Part shown: piece after piece, positions 43,818 to 53,428 of the stretch
How positions within the stretch are numbered: position 1 is the first letter of the stretch
Layout: every line of letters starts with the position of its first letter
Origin: Cornus controversa
Taxonomy: Eukaryota > Streptophyta > Magnoliopsida > Cornales > Cornaceae
Assembly: GCA_026545225.1 (NCBI GenBank)
Contig: CM048847.1
Coordinates: 14,875,835 to 14,939,834, forward strand
Direction of reading: 5' to 3'
DNA length: 64,000 nt
Made by a program: the position numbers and the translations under genes
Notes under the pieces: generated by a model
The model's database searches: none
What the model was told of the DNA's origin: nothing
What the model saw: only the letters and a program-made list of their open reading frames with translations

Positions 43818-44557
43818 CAGAAATGGAGATTGCCAGAATCTATTTATGATAGAGAGTAGGTTGGAATTGCGGGGGGAGGGGAATCCAATGGGCTGGTTTT
43901 ATTGATGAATTTTCTTTTTTCTGGTTTGAATTGCTGGTTGATTTCATGGCAGGCAGGGTGGATGGTTGATTTCATGGCAGGCAGGGTGGATTTGTTGGAG
44001 TTTTCTGGTTTGAATTACTCGGTGGGGACTGATGCAGGTTCGGGCAACAGATGGTGGAGGCAGATAGAAGTTTCTTGTTGGCTTCCTTATTGCTGGATGA
44101 GGTTCACATGGCAGTCAGGGAGGATGATATGCTCGGAGGGAGGGATAGTGTGCATTGGTTGGCAGCTGGTGGTGAATTCAATCAGACGAACCCAATGCTC
44201 AAAATGGCTGGACCTTTGTACCTGGATGAACATTAGGATTTCAGAAATCATTCTGTATGTGCTGCTTTTCTATGCTAGATGGGGGAAGCAAACAAGTGGA
44301 ACTCAGCATACTCAAAAAATTTTCTTTTTGATTTCTTTGTGCAGAAGGGGTATTCTAATAGGTGGTCATGGTAGTAATACCCTTGTAGGAGCAAACCCTA
44401 TGGGATATAGTTTTCTTGGTTGGATTTTATACTTATGGTGGATATGGGGATTCCACAGTTGTTTATCCCCCTTGGGGAATGCCTCAAGTCAACTTGTAAA
44501 TTGACTTTGGTTCTGAATATTAAACACTTACCTTTTCAAAAAAAAAAAAAAAAAAAA
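43818..44557 (+). other. LINE 3' UTR and poly(A) tail
   Basis: About 720 bp follow the ORF2 stop without convincing coding content; a 200-codon frame here has no recognisable domain. A 28-bp tandem duplication (TGGTTGATTTCATGGCAGGC and 8 more bases) occupies 43935-43962 and 43963-43990. TTTTCTGGTTTGAATT occurs on both sides of it (about 43917 and 44001). The tail is a run of 20 A at 44538-44557; its last bases may belong to the satellite. Confidence 0.8.
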
Positions 44558-47500
44558 CAACTCAAACAAACATGGATGAAGAACGGATCGACATGCTCGT
44601 CCTTCCTTTGGGACCCTTTGATGGTTTCATTTAGAAAAAAGCAGCGTACGATTAGTAGTATGGCACGACTTCTCTTGGAATGTGGTTTTCTAATCAAAAC
44701 AACTCAAATGAAACAAGTTTAAAATGGTTGGTAGCTTGCAAATTATTTCCTTTAGATGTCCAAACGGTCGAAATTGGAACAAAGCACCATACGATTGTGA
44801 TGAAGGTCGGATTGACATGTTCGTCACTTCTTTTGGATGCTTTGATGGTCTAATTTGGAAAAAAGAAACTTACGATTCTGATTATGGCACGACTTCTCAA
44901 GGAATGGGTTTTTGAATCAAAACAACTCAAACTAAACTTGTTTGAAATCATCGATAGCTTGGGAATTGTTTCTTTTACTTGTCCAGATGGTTGAAGTTGG
45001 CATAGAGCGCCATACGGTTGTGATCATTCATGGGTGCAGTATGGAATTACTCTTTTTGATTCAGGAAGTCCTGACGGTTGAATTTGGCATAAAGCAACGT
45101 ATAATTCTAAGTATGGCACGATTTCACGTGGATTGGACTTTTTGAATCAGGACAAGTCAAACGAAACAAGTTCGAAACCGTTGTTGTCATTCTCTATTTT
45201 TCTGGACATCTAGATGGTCAATTAGAGCACAAAGCGCCATACGGTTGTCGTCCTGCCTGATTATTGCAAGCGATAGTTCTTTCGACTCAGAACAACTCAA
45301 ACAGACATGGATGAAGATCGGATCGACATGCTCGTCGTTTCTTTGGGACGCTTTGATGGTTTCATTTAGAAAAAAGCAGCGTACGATTACTATTATGGCA
45401 CGACTTCTCTTGGAATGTGGTTTTCTAATCATAACAACTCAAATGAAACAAGTTTAAAATGGTTGGTAGCTTGCAAATTGTTTCCTTTAGATGTCGAAAC
45501 GGTCGAATTTGGAACAAAGCACCATACGGTTGTGATGAAGATCGGATTCACATGTTCGTCACTTCTTTTGGATGCTTTGATGGTCTAATTTGGAAAAAAG
45601 AAACTTACGATTCTGATTATGACACAACTTCTCAAGGAATGGGGTTTTTGAATCAGAACAACTGAAACTAAACTTGTTTAAAATCCTCGATAGCTTGGGA
45701 ATTGTTTCTTTTACTTGTCCAGATGGTTGAAGTTGGCATAGAGCACCATACGGTTGTGATCATTCATGGGTGCAGCATGGAATTACTCTTTTCGATTCAG
45801 GACGTCCTGACGGTTGAATTTGGCATAAAGCAACGTATAATTCTAGGTATGGCACGATTTCACGTGGATTGGACTTTTCGAATCAGGACAAGTCAAACGA
45901 AACAAGTTCGAAACCGTTGTTGTCATTCTCTATTTTTCTGGACATCCAGATGGTCAGTTCTAGCACAAAGCGCCATACGGTTGTCGTCATGCCTGATTAT
46001 TGCAAGCGATTGTTCTTTCGACTCAGAACAACTCAAACAGACATGGATGAAGATCGGATCGACATGCTCGTCGTTTCTTTGGGACGCTTTGATGGTTTCA
46101 TTTAGAAATAGTAACGTACGATTAGTATTATGGCACGACTTCTCTTGGAATGTGATTTTCTAATCATAACAACTCAAATGAAACAAGTTTAAAATGGTTG
46201 GTAGCTTGCAAATTGTTTCCTTTAGATGTCGAAACGGTCGAATTTGGAACAAAGCACCATACGGTTGTGATGAAGATCGGATTCACATGTTCGTCACTTC
46301 TTTTGGATGCTTTGATGGTCTAATTTGGAAAAAAGAAACTTACGATTCTGATTATGACACAACTTCTCAAGGAATGGGGTTTTTGAATCAGAACAACTGA
46401 AACTAAACTTGTTTAAAATCATCGATAGCTTGGGAATTGTTTCTTTTACTTGTCCAGATGGTTGAAGTTGGCATAGAGCACCATACGGTTGTGATCATTC
46501 ATGAGTGCCGCAAGGAATTACTCTTTTCGATTCAGGACGTCCTCACGGTCGAATTAGGCATAAAGCAACATATAATTCTATGTATGGCACGATTTCACGT
46601 GGATTGGACTTTTCGAATCAGGACAAGTCAAACAAAACAAGTTCGAAACCGTTGTTGTCATTCTCTATTTTTCTGGACATCTAGATGGTCAATTCTAGCA
46701 CAAAGCGCCATACGGTTGTCGTCATGCCTGATTATTGCAAGCAAAAGTTCTTTCGACTCAGAACAACTCAAACAGACATGGATGAAGATCGGATCGACAT
46801 GCTCGTCGTTTCTTTGGGACGCTTTGATGGTTTCATTTAGAAAAAAGCAGTGTACGATTACTATTATGGCACGACTTCTCTTGGATTGTGGTTTTCTAAT
46901 CGTAACAACTCAAATGAAACAAGTTTAAAATGGTTGGTAGCTTAAAAATTGTTTCCTTTAGATGTCGAAACGGTCGAATTTGGAACAAAGCACCATACGA
47001 TTGTGATGAAGATCGGATTGACATGTTCGTCACTTCTTTTGGATGCTTTGATGGTCTAATTTGGAAAAAAGAAACTTACGATTCTGATTATGGCACGACT
47101 TCTCAAGGAATGGGTTTTTGAATCAGAACAACTCAAACTAAACTTGTTTAAAATCATCGATAGCTTGGGAATTGTTTCTTTTACTTGTCCAGATGGTTGA
47201 AGTTGGTATAGAGCACCATACGGTTGTGATCATTCATGGGTGCAGCATGGAATTACTCTTTTCGATTCAGGATGTCCTGAAGGTTGAATTTGGCATAAAG
47301 CAACGTATAATTCTAGGTATGGCACGATTTCACGTGGATTGGACTTTTCGAATCAGGACAAGTCAAACGAAACAAGTTCGAAACCGTTGTTGTCATTCTC
47401 TATTTTTCTGGACATCCAGATGGTCAGTTCTAGCACAAAGCGCCATACGGTTGTCGTCATGCCTGATTATTGCAAGCAATTGTTCTTTTCGACTCAGAAC

Positions 47501-48995
47501 AACTCAAACAAACATGGATGAAGATCGGATCGACATGCTCGTCGTTTCTTTGGGACGCTTTGATGGTTTCATTTAGAAAAAAGTAGCGTACGATTAGTAT
47601 TATGGCACAACTTCTCTTGGAATGTGGTTTTCTAATCAAAACAACTCAAATGAAACAAGTTTAAAATGGTTGGTAGCTTGCAAATTGTTTCCTTTAGATG
47701 TCCAAACGGTCGAACTTGGAACAAAGCACCATACGGTTGTGATGAAGATCGGATTGACATGTTCGTCACTTCTTTTGGATGCTTTGATGGTGTAATTTGG
47801 AAAGAAAAAAAACTTACGATTCTGATTATGGCACGACTTCTCAAGGAGTGGGTTTTTGAATCGGAACAACTCAAACTAAACTTGTTTAAAATCATCGATA
47901 GCTTGGGAATTGTTTCTTCTACTTGTCCAGATGGTTGAAGTTGGCATAGAGCACCATACGGTTGTGGTCATTCATGGGTGCAGCATGGAATTACTCTTTT
48001 CGATTCAGGACGTCCTGACGGTTGAATTTGGCATAAAGCAACGTATAATTCTAGGTATGGCACGATTTCACGTGGATTGGGACTTTTTGAATCAGGACAA
48101 GTCAAATGAAACAAGTTCGAAACCGTTGTTGTCATTCTCTATTCTTCTGGACATCCAGATGGTCAATTCTAGCACAAAGCGCCATACTGTTGTCGTCATG
48201 CCTGATTATTGCAAGCAATTGTTCTTTTCGACTCAGAACAACTCAAACAAACATGGATGAAGATCGGATCGACATGCTCGTCGTTTCTTTGGGACCCTTT
48301 GATGGTTTCATTTAGAAAAAAGCAGCGTACGATTAGTATTATGGCACGACTTCTCTTGGAATGTGGTTTTCTAATCATAACAACTCAAATGAAATAAGTT
48401 TAAAATAGTTGGTAGCTTGCAAATTGTTTCCTTTAGATGTCCAAACGGTCGAATTTGGAACAAAGCACCATACGGTTGTGATGAAGATCGGATTGACATG
48501 TTCGTCACTTCTTTTGGATGCTTTGATGGTCTAATTTGGAAAAAAAAAACTTACGATTCTGATTATGGCACGACTTCTCAAGGAATGGGTTTTTGAATCA
48601 GAACAACTCAAACTAAACTTGTTTAAAATCATCGATAGCTTGAGAATTGTTTCTTCTACTTGTCCAGATGGTTGAAGTTGGCATAGAGCACCATAATGTT
48701 GTGATCATTCATGACTGCAGCATGGAATTACTATTTTTGATTCAGGACGTCCTGATGGTTGAATTTGGCATAAAGCAATGTATAATTCTAAGTATGGCAC
48801 GATTTCACGTGGATTGGGACTTTTCGAATCAGGACAAGTCAAACGAAACAAGTTCAAAACCGTTGTTGTCATTCTCTATTCTTCTGGACATCCAGATGGT
48901 CAATTCTAGCACAAAGCGCCATACGGTTGTTGTCATGCCTGATTATTGCAAGCAATTGTTCTTTTCGACTCAGAACAACTCAAACAAACATGGAT
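44556..48995 (+). repeat. Divergent satellite array (about 6 monomers)
   Basis: Same satellite family and orientation as the left array. Monomer starts lie at 44724, 45459, 46194, 46930, 47666 and about 48405 (735-739 bp apart). Copies differ from the left array and from each other far more, with many substitutions and small indels in A-runs, e.g. AAAGAAAAAAAAC near 47805. Diagnostic states are AAAGCGCCATACGG, CAAGTTCGAAACCG, GTCCTGACGG and TGATTATTGCAAGC. Variants such as CATACGATTG, CATACTGTTG and CATAATGTTG show decay around a CpG that is uniform in the left array. The array is cut at CATGGAT by the LTR retrotransposon starting at 48996. Confidence 0.95.
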
Positions 48996-49311
48996 TGTAA
49001 CGACCCAAAATTTTTTTAAATAACTAATGGTTAAGTGAACTTTTAAGCGTGATTTATCGCTTAATGACATGCTTAGTGGATTTAAATGATCTTTTTATGT
49101 TTTTGGTTACGGGTGTGTGACCAGAATTGGTTCGGGTAACCTGGGAAAATAACTACGGACTTTAGAGAGTGTCGTGGGGGTATGGATGAAAGTTTAAGGG
49201 CATCAATGAAGTTTTAGAAAATGAGGAAAGGCTAGTTTGCGAATAAGTGCAAAAGGCCCATAACAAGGAGCAAATAAGGGAAAGGTGGAGGGTTTAGTTG
49301 CAAAAGGTGAA

Positions 49312-49345
49312 ATATATGATTTATATATGATATATATGTGTAAAA
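49312..49345 (+). promoter_or_regulatory. Putative LTR promoter TATA region
   Basis: AT-rich stretch with TTTATATATGATATATATG about 320 bp into the LTR. It is followed within about 40-120 bp by a CT-rich leader, as in many plant LTR promoters. The exact TATA box and transcription start are not determinable by eye. Confidence 0.35.
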
Positions 49346-49366
49346 AGAGAGGAAAAGTCAGATTTT

Positions 49367-49440
49367 CACTTTTCTCTCTTTCTCTACATTCGGTTCTCTC
49401 TCTCTCTCTCTCTACAAGTTTCTCTTTTTTCCTTCTCTCT
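49367..49440 (+). repeat. CT-rich tract with (CT)n microsatellite
   Basis: Pyrimidine-rich stretch containing an uninterrupted CT run at about 49395-49412, just downstream of the presumed TATA region. Such tracts are common in transcribed leaders of plant LTR elements. Confidence 0.7.
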
Positions 49441-51350
49441 AAATTTTAAGGGCCTAGAAGTAAGATTTGAGGGTGGAGCCAAGAATTAAAGTTGTTCCCC
49501 TCACTCTCCTCTTTGATTTGATCGGTGGAAAGTTTCCATTGGAGGAGTTTGAAGCTTGAAGGATTTGGGGCTTTGCTCAACCAAGCTTGGATTTTGAGGT
49601 AAGGATGTCTTCTCCTTCCTTTCATCGATTCTCTAGGGTTTTTGTGATATATGGTAGTGTTAGCATGGTTTAGGAAGATAGAAAGTTTTTTCTTGATTTC
49701 CTTTGATGTTTAAACATGCTAAGAATGTTCCTTGTATGATTTATGTGATGTATATGAAGCATGTTAGTCTTATACATGTTAAAGTTAACTCATGTGCATA
49801 TATGTGAAATATAGTGAAAATGACATGCTAGTTATAGCTTAATTGTGCTTTGCATATATTGCATGTGTTTAGTTGAGAAGCATGAGGCTCATTAGGTTTA
49901 CTTGAGCCATGATTGGAATTATGTGCACTTTTGAATGCCATATGTTTGAGTAAATGCATCAAAATAGTAGTTTTTCCATGTTAATGCATTTGGTGATATT
50001 TATGGATGGAATGGTATGCAATGTGGTATGTGCGTACTTACCTCTTGTAGGTTGTTCTTGGCGAAAAGTGAGATGAGTGTTGGAATTGGGATGATTGTTG
50101 AATGAGTTGAATTATGAGAATGGATGCACACGGAGGGTGATGAGTTTATGACCTTAATTGGCGGATTCCAATTGTTGGGAAAATGGATTCCTCTCTTTCA
50201 ATTGGCAGTTTTCAATTGAAGAGGAACCATAGTGACAATCTTGAGGTTGACGGGTGTCAACATGTGATGATCTTGATGGTTGTGAAAACCTTGGGTTATG
50301 AGGTTGAAAGGATTTCGGTTGTGACAATTAGAGAATTGTGGAGCTGAATACTTGGAGTTAGATTGAGTTGATTCATGAATTGTGAATTCATGTTAAGATG
50401 GAGGTTTGTGAAATTCAAAGGCATACTGTGTTGTTTCATGTTATGTATGGTTGAGTGAGTAATTGCTATTTGTTACATTATTGCCTTGTTAATAATATGA
50501 GTGTCCGAGCATGCCATATAGCGTAAGGATAACATGATGCATATCATGTAGGTCGGCGTCGAGTCGATGCTTAGGTGGGTTTGGTCATCTCTTCTGAGCC
50601 GCAGTGGTGCTCACCCCTTCCCCCCAAACATTTTTACAGGTAAAGCACCAACGGAAGATGATGCATGATTGACTAGGTGGAATCTTGAAGTTCTTTTGGA
50701 GTCTTGGCCTTTTGATACATAGATAAATGTCCATGCCGACTTGTGGCATGTGGACTAGATTGAAAACATTGTAATTATGTTTTAGTTATGTTGGTGAGTT
50801 TCAGTTCACATGTAATGACTATATATGGATCACCTGTGACTTTTGGTGTATGAATGGAATGATGTGGTATTGCATCCCATTATGTGTTTTACAAGGATAT
50901 ACTCATTTGTGAACCACATCTTTATGCTTGGATTATATGTATAACCTGGAGGGAACATTATGAATGAGGGACTTTTAGCTTCTCATGTATGATTTTGAGG
51001 AAGTGATGGTTGGAGACTAGAATTGTGAATTCTTATTATGTTATGCACATTATAAATCAATTATGGTTGTCTCGGATTATGTAGATGTTGTAGCTACATC
51101 CTTTTTTTTTTGTAGCTTGCAATTGAATTGGACCTTGTATGTGTTTATGTAATGGAGTTGGTTTATTGGATGGTTAACAGAGATTCAATTGTTTTTGATT
51201 TGGAGCACTTGCATAATGATCATTTGTGGATGCTCAAGATATGATTTGGATGATGATATTTTAATTGTGGATGTTTGGATATGTTTATGTATGAGTTTTG
51301 GAGCTTGTTTTGAGATAAAATAAGCTAAAAGGAGGTTCCCAGGTGAAGAA

Positions 51351-51580
51351 AGTCGACTTTCCCTTCAAAAGAAGTCGACTTTTTTGTCCAGCAGCTTTTA
51401 GAGCTTTCTAGGAAGAAAAGATAGTCGACTTTCCTTATTGGGACAGAAGACTATCTTGCTGCTTTAGAAATCTCGTTTTTTTGGAAATCAGCATTTTACA
51501 CTTTCTGGGAGGGAAAGACAGTCGACTATGTGTTTTTGGGTATTTCTGGAAGGGTAAGACAGAAGACTATCTTACTGCTC
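51351..51580 (+). repeat. Cluster of AGTCGACT palindromes and inverted repeats near LTR end
   Basis: The 8-bp palindrome AGTCGACT occurs four times in 177 bp, at 51351-51358, 51373-51380, 51423-51430 and 51520-51527. AAGATAGTC at 51418-51426 can pair with GACTATCTT at 51449-51457 (9-bp perfect stem), and GTAAGA/TCTTAC flank AGAAGACTA near 51555-51574. If the LTR promoter lies near 49320, this region would sit in the 5' leader of the genomic RNA. Dimerisation or packaging signals are one possible role; this is inference only. Confidence 0.6.
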
Positions 51581-51838
51581 CAGATTTTCAAATTCTTGAA
51601 TTAAGCATAACTTGGTTGTTTCAAACCCGAATCAAGTGATTCTTTTTTTGAAATTGATTCTTTTTGAACCCTCTTTCCAATGGTGTAAGTTTCAAGTTCA
51701 AATTCAACTCACATATAGAGTTGAGATCCGAAACTTGGTATTAGAGTATTATATTAAGGAATTGTGGTGATGAGGGTGTGGATGATTAGCTTAAGTCACC
51801 TCTAGTTTCCGGGGGATGGAAATCGGGGCGTGACAACA

Positions 51839-51856
51839 TGGTATCAGAGCTCTAGG
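51839..51856 (+). other. Primer binding site, tRNA-Met(initiator) type
   Basis: TGGTATCAGAGC follows the LTR end TGACA after ACA. It is the standard complement of the 3' end of plant initiator tRNA-Met used by many Ty3/gypsy and Ty1/copia elements for minus-strand priming. Confidence 0.9.
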
Positions 51857-52297
51857 TCAGAATACCTAGGGACGATGGGTAGTGGTCAGATCGCGTATGG
51901 GTTATGAGGATTAGATTAATTAAAGCACTAGGTTGGAATACCTAGGGATGGTGAGAAAAGGTTGACCCAGATTTTAGTGTTGAAGGGATTTGAGGATATG
52001 AGCATTAGATTCAAAAACCTAAGGATGAAGGGTGAAGTCGAATCACGTGTTGGGTTGGAATTTTGTGTTGACATAGGACTTATTAGAGCCATAGACTTGA
52101 TAACTTTGGACAAATAGTGAGAATTTTATGTGTGTTTGTTTGAGGTTAAAGACCTTTACTTGAGATTTGTATTGGATATACTTCTTGTCCAATATCATGT
52201 GGAATATGATTTGATGCTTACATGTTTAGATTAAGCATATGGTTCCGGGATGACTTGATTTGAGATTTAAGTGTCTTCTTGTTGTCTATATAGCAAG
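51857..52297 (+). other. Untranslated leader between PBS and gag
   Basis: About 440 bp without a credible frame. CTAGG(T)-containing phrases recur: AATACCTAGGGA at 51861 and 51938 and AACCTAAGGATG near 52016, suggesting small internal duplications. It ends TATATAGCAAG just before the gag ATG. Confidence 0.6.
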
Positions 52298-53428
52298 ATG
52301 CCACCACGGAGAGTCCGCGAAGGGGCAGAAACAATCCCTATGAGTGGAGAGCAATTTATGCATGACATGGTTGCGACCATGCGGCAAATTGCTAGGGAAA
52401 CACAAGAGGAGATTCGAGCTCGACCTAGAGCAGCTCCTAGTAGGATGATGTTGACATTAGGGCATGTCAGGAAGCATGATCCGCCATCGTATACCGGAGG
52501 GTCTGACCCTATGGTGGCTGAGAATTGGATAGATGAGATGGTCGAACTACTTACCGCACTTGAGGTAGAGGAGAACTTGAAGGTAAAAGTGGCCACCCAT
52601 TATCTTAAGGGTGAGGCCAAGCGTTGGTGGAAATCCATTGGGAACCGTCATAACATTGAGGTAATGGATTGGAATACATTCGAAGCATTATTCTTTGAGA
52701 AGTATTTTCCGGTAACAGTGAGGGATAGCTTGAGGAGAGAGTTCTTTAACTTGACTCAAGAAACAATGACAATAATGGAGTATGAGACAAGATTTACCTC
52801 TTTAGCTCGATTTGCAAAAAAGATGATTCCAACGGAAGAGCTAAAGATCAAACAGTTCATAAGAGGTCTCTGACCTTATTTGCGAGATAGGGTTGGAATT
52901 TTGGGCTTGACAAGCTATGCTGCAGTGGTGGAAAGAGCACTAATAGCAGAAGAGCTTGGTAATGACAATCAGAGGATACAAGATGAGGAAAGGCGTGTTT
53001 CTTTTAAGAGTCAGCCAAAGAAGAAACAGAAAAGTGGTCCTTATCGATCTGAAGGATCAGTGGGACAGCGAATGACACATTCAGTGCCTACGACTTCCAT
53101 GTCAGTACAGTCGATCGGGTCAAGGAGAGTGTGTCATCATTGTCAACAGCCGGGTCACTATAGGTCTGAGTGTCCCAGCATACATTTGGCACCAGCAGAT
53201 GAGCAAGTTTGTTACCGCTGTCATCAGACTGGTCATATAAAGGTGAATTGTCCTCAAGGACAGGGTGCAGGGGGTAGGACGAAGTCTCTCAATCGCACCA
53301 ATCGGTTTTTGGCGAGTCAGCATGACTCAGTGGCAATGCTGCCACCCCCTCCAGTTCAGTCTGCTCAAGTTTTGCTAGCAAGTATGAGGAATCTTCCCAG
53401 TGGTTCAGGACAGCAGTCCCGGTATTAG
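52298..53428 (+). pseudogene. gag: Retrotransposon gag with one in-frame stop
   Basis: Capsid and nucleocapsid polyprotein of the LTR element. I start at ATG 52298 (MPPRRVREG); an upstream extension would need GTG. The frame would have 376 codons. Residues about 75-190 match the Retrotrans_gag family: ATHYLKGEAKRWW, then W-x2-F-x3-F-x2-YFP, RREFFNL and EYETRFTSLARF. A TGA at 52871-52873 (codon 192) interrupts an otherwise open frame just after FIRGL, where relatives usually have Arg; a CGA to TGA change at a CpG is the simplest cause. Downstream are a Lys-rich stretch (QPKKKQKS) and two zinc knuckles C-x2-C-x4-H-x4-C at residues about 279-292 and 305-318 (53132-53173 and 53210-53251). The frame ends at TAG 53426-53428 without continuing into a protease. 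Without readthrough the product would lack the nucleocapsid part. Confidence 0.9.

Larger units (their letters stand above)
42660..44557 (+). mobile_element. 5'-truncated L1-type LINE inserted in the satellite
   Basis: Unique sequence interrupts the satellite after GCAAGGAAT (ending 42659) and ends in an A-run at 44538-44557, after which satellite resumes at ACAACTCAAAC. It contains the C-terminal part of a plant LINE reverse-transcriptase polyprotein (post-RT region and zinc-binding domain), then about 720 bp of 3' UTR and a poly(A) tail, all on the plus strand. The endonuclease and RT catalytic parts are absent, as is common for 5'-truncated LINEs. No target site duplication is visible: the left flank stops at monomer offset about 325 and the right flank resumes at about 569, so roughly 244 bp of satellite is missing. 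The present left end may therefore be a later recombination junction rather than the original truncation point. Confidence 0.93.
48996..51835 (+). repeat. 5' LTR (2,840 bp)
   Basis: It begins TGTAACGACCC directly after satellite and ends GGGGCGTGACA, three bases before the primer binding site. The first 283 bp match 55726-56009 with roughly eight to ten differences plus a one-base indel in the T-run, so the insertion is not very young. A TATA-like stretch lies near 49320, followed by CT-rich DNA, implying a short U3 and a very long transcribed part. GAGGTAAGGATG near 49595 resembles a splice donor. Near 50600 there is a pyrimidine-rich CTCACCCCTTCCCCCC segment. No protein-coding frame is credible within it. 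Confidence 0.9.

Noticed and set aside
43902..44504. 200-codon plus-strand frame after ORF2
   Set aside because: Trp/Gly/Leu-rich translation of the LINE 3' UTR, including its 28-bp tandem duplication; no domain.
1..48995. Tandem repeat as a CRISPR array or tandem gene family
   Set aside because: Units are 737 bp with no unique spacers, and the setting is a plant genome; no protein domain supports a gene family.
52271..52297. Nine-residue N-terminal extension of gag
   Set aside because: It would start at GTG; the ATG at 52298 gives the usual gag-like beginning and needs no alternative start.
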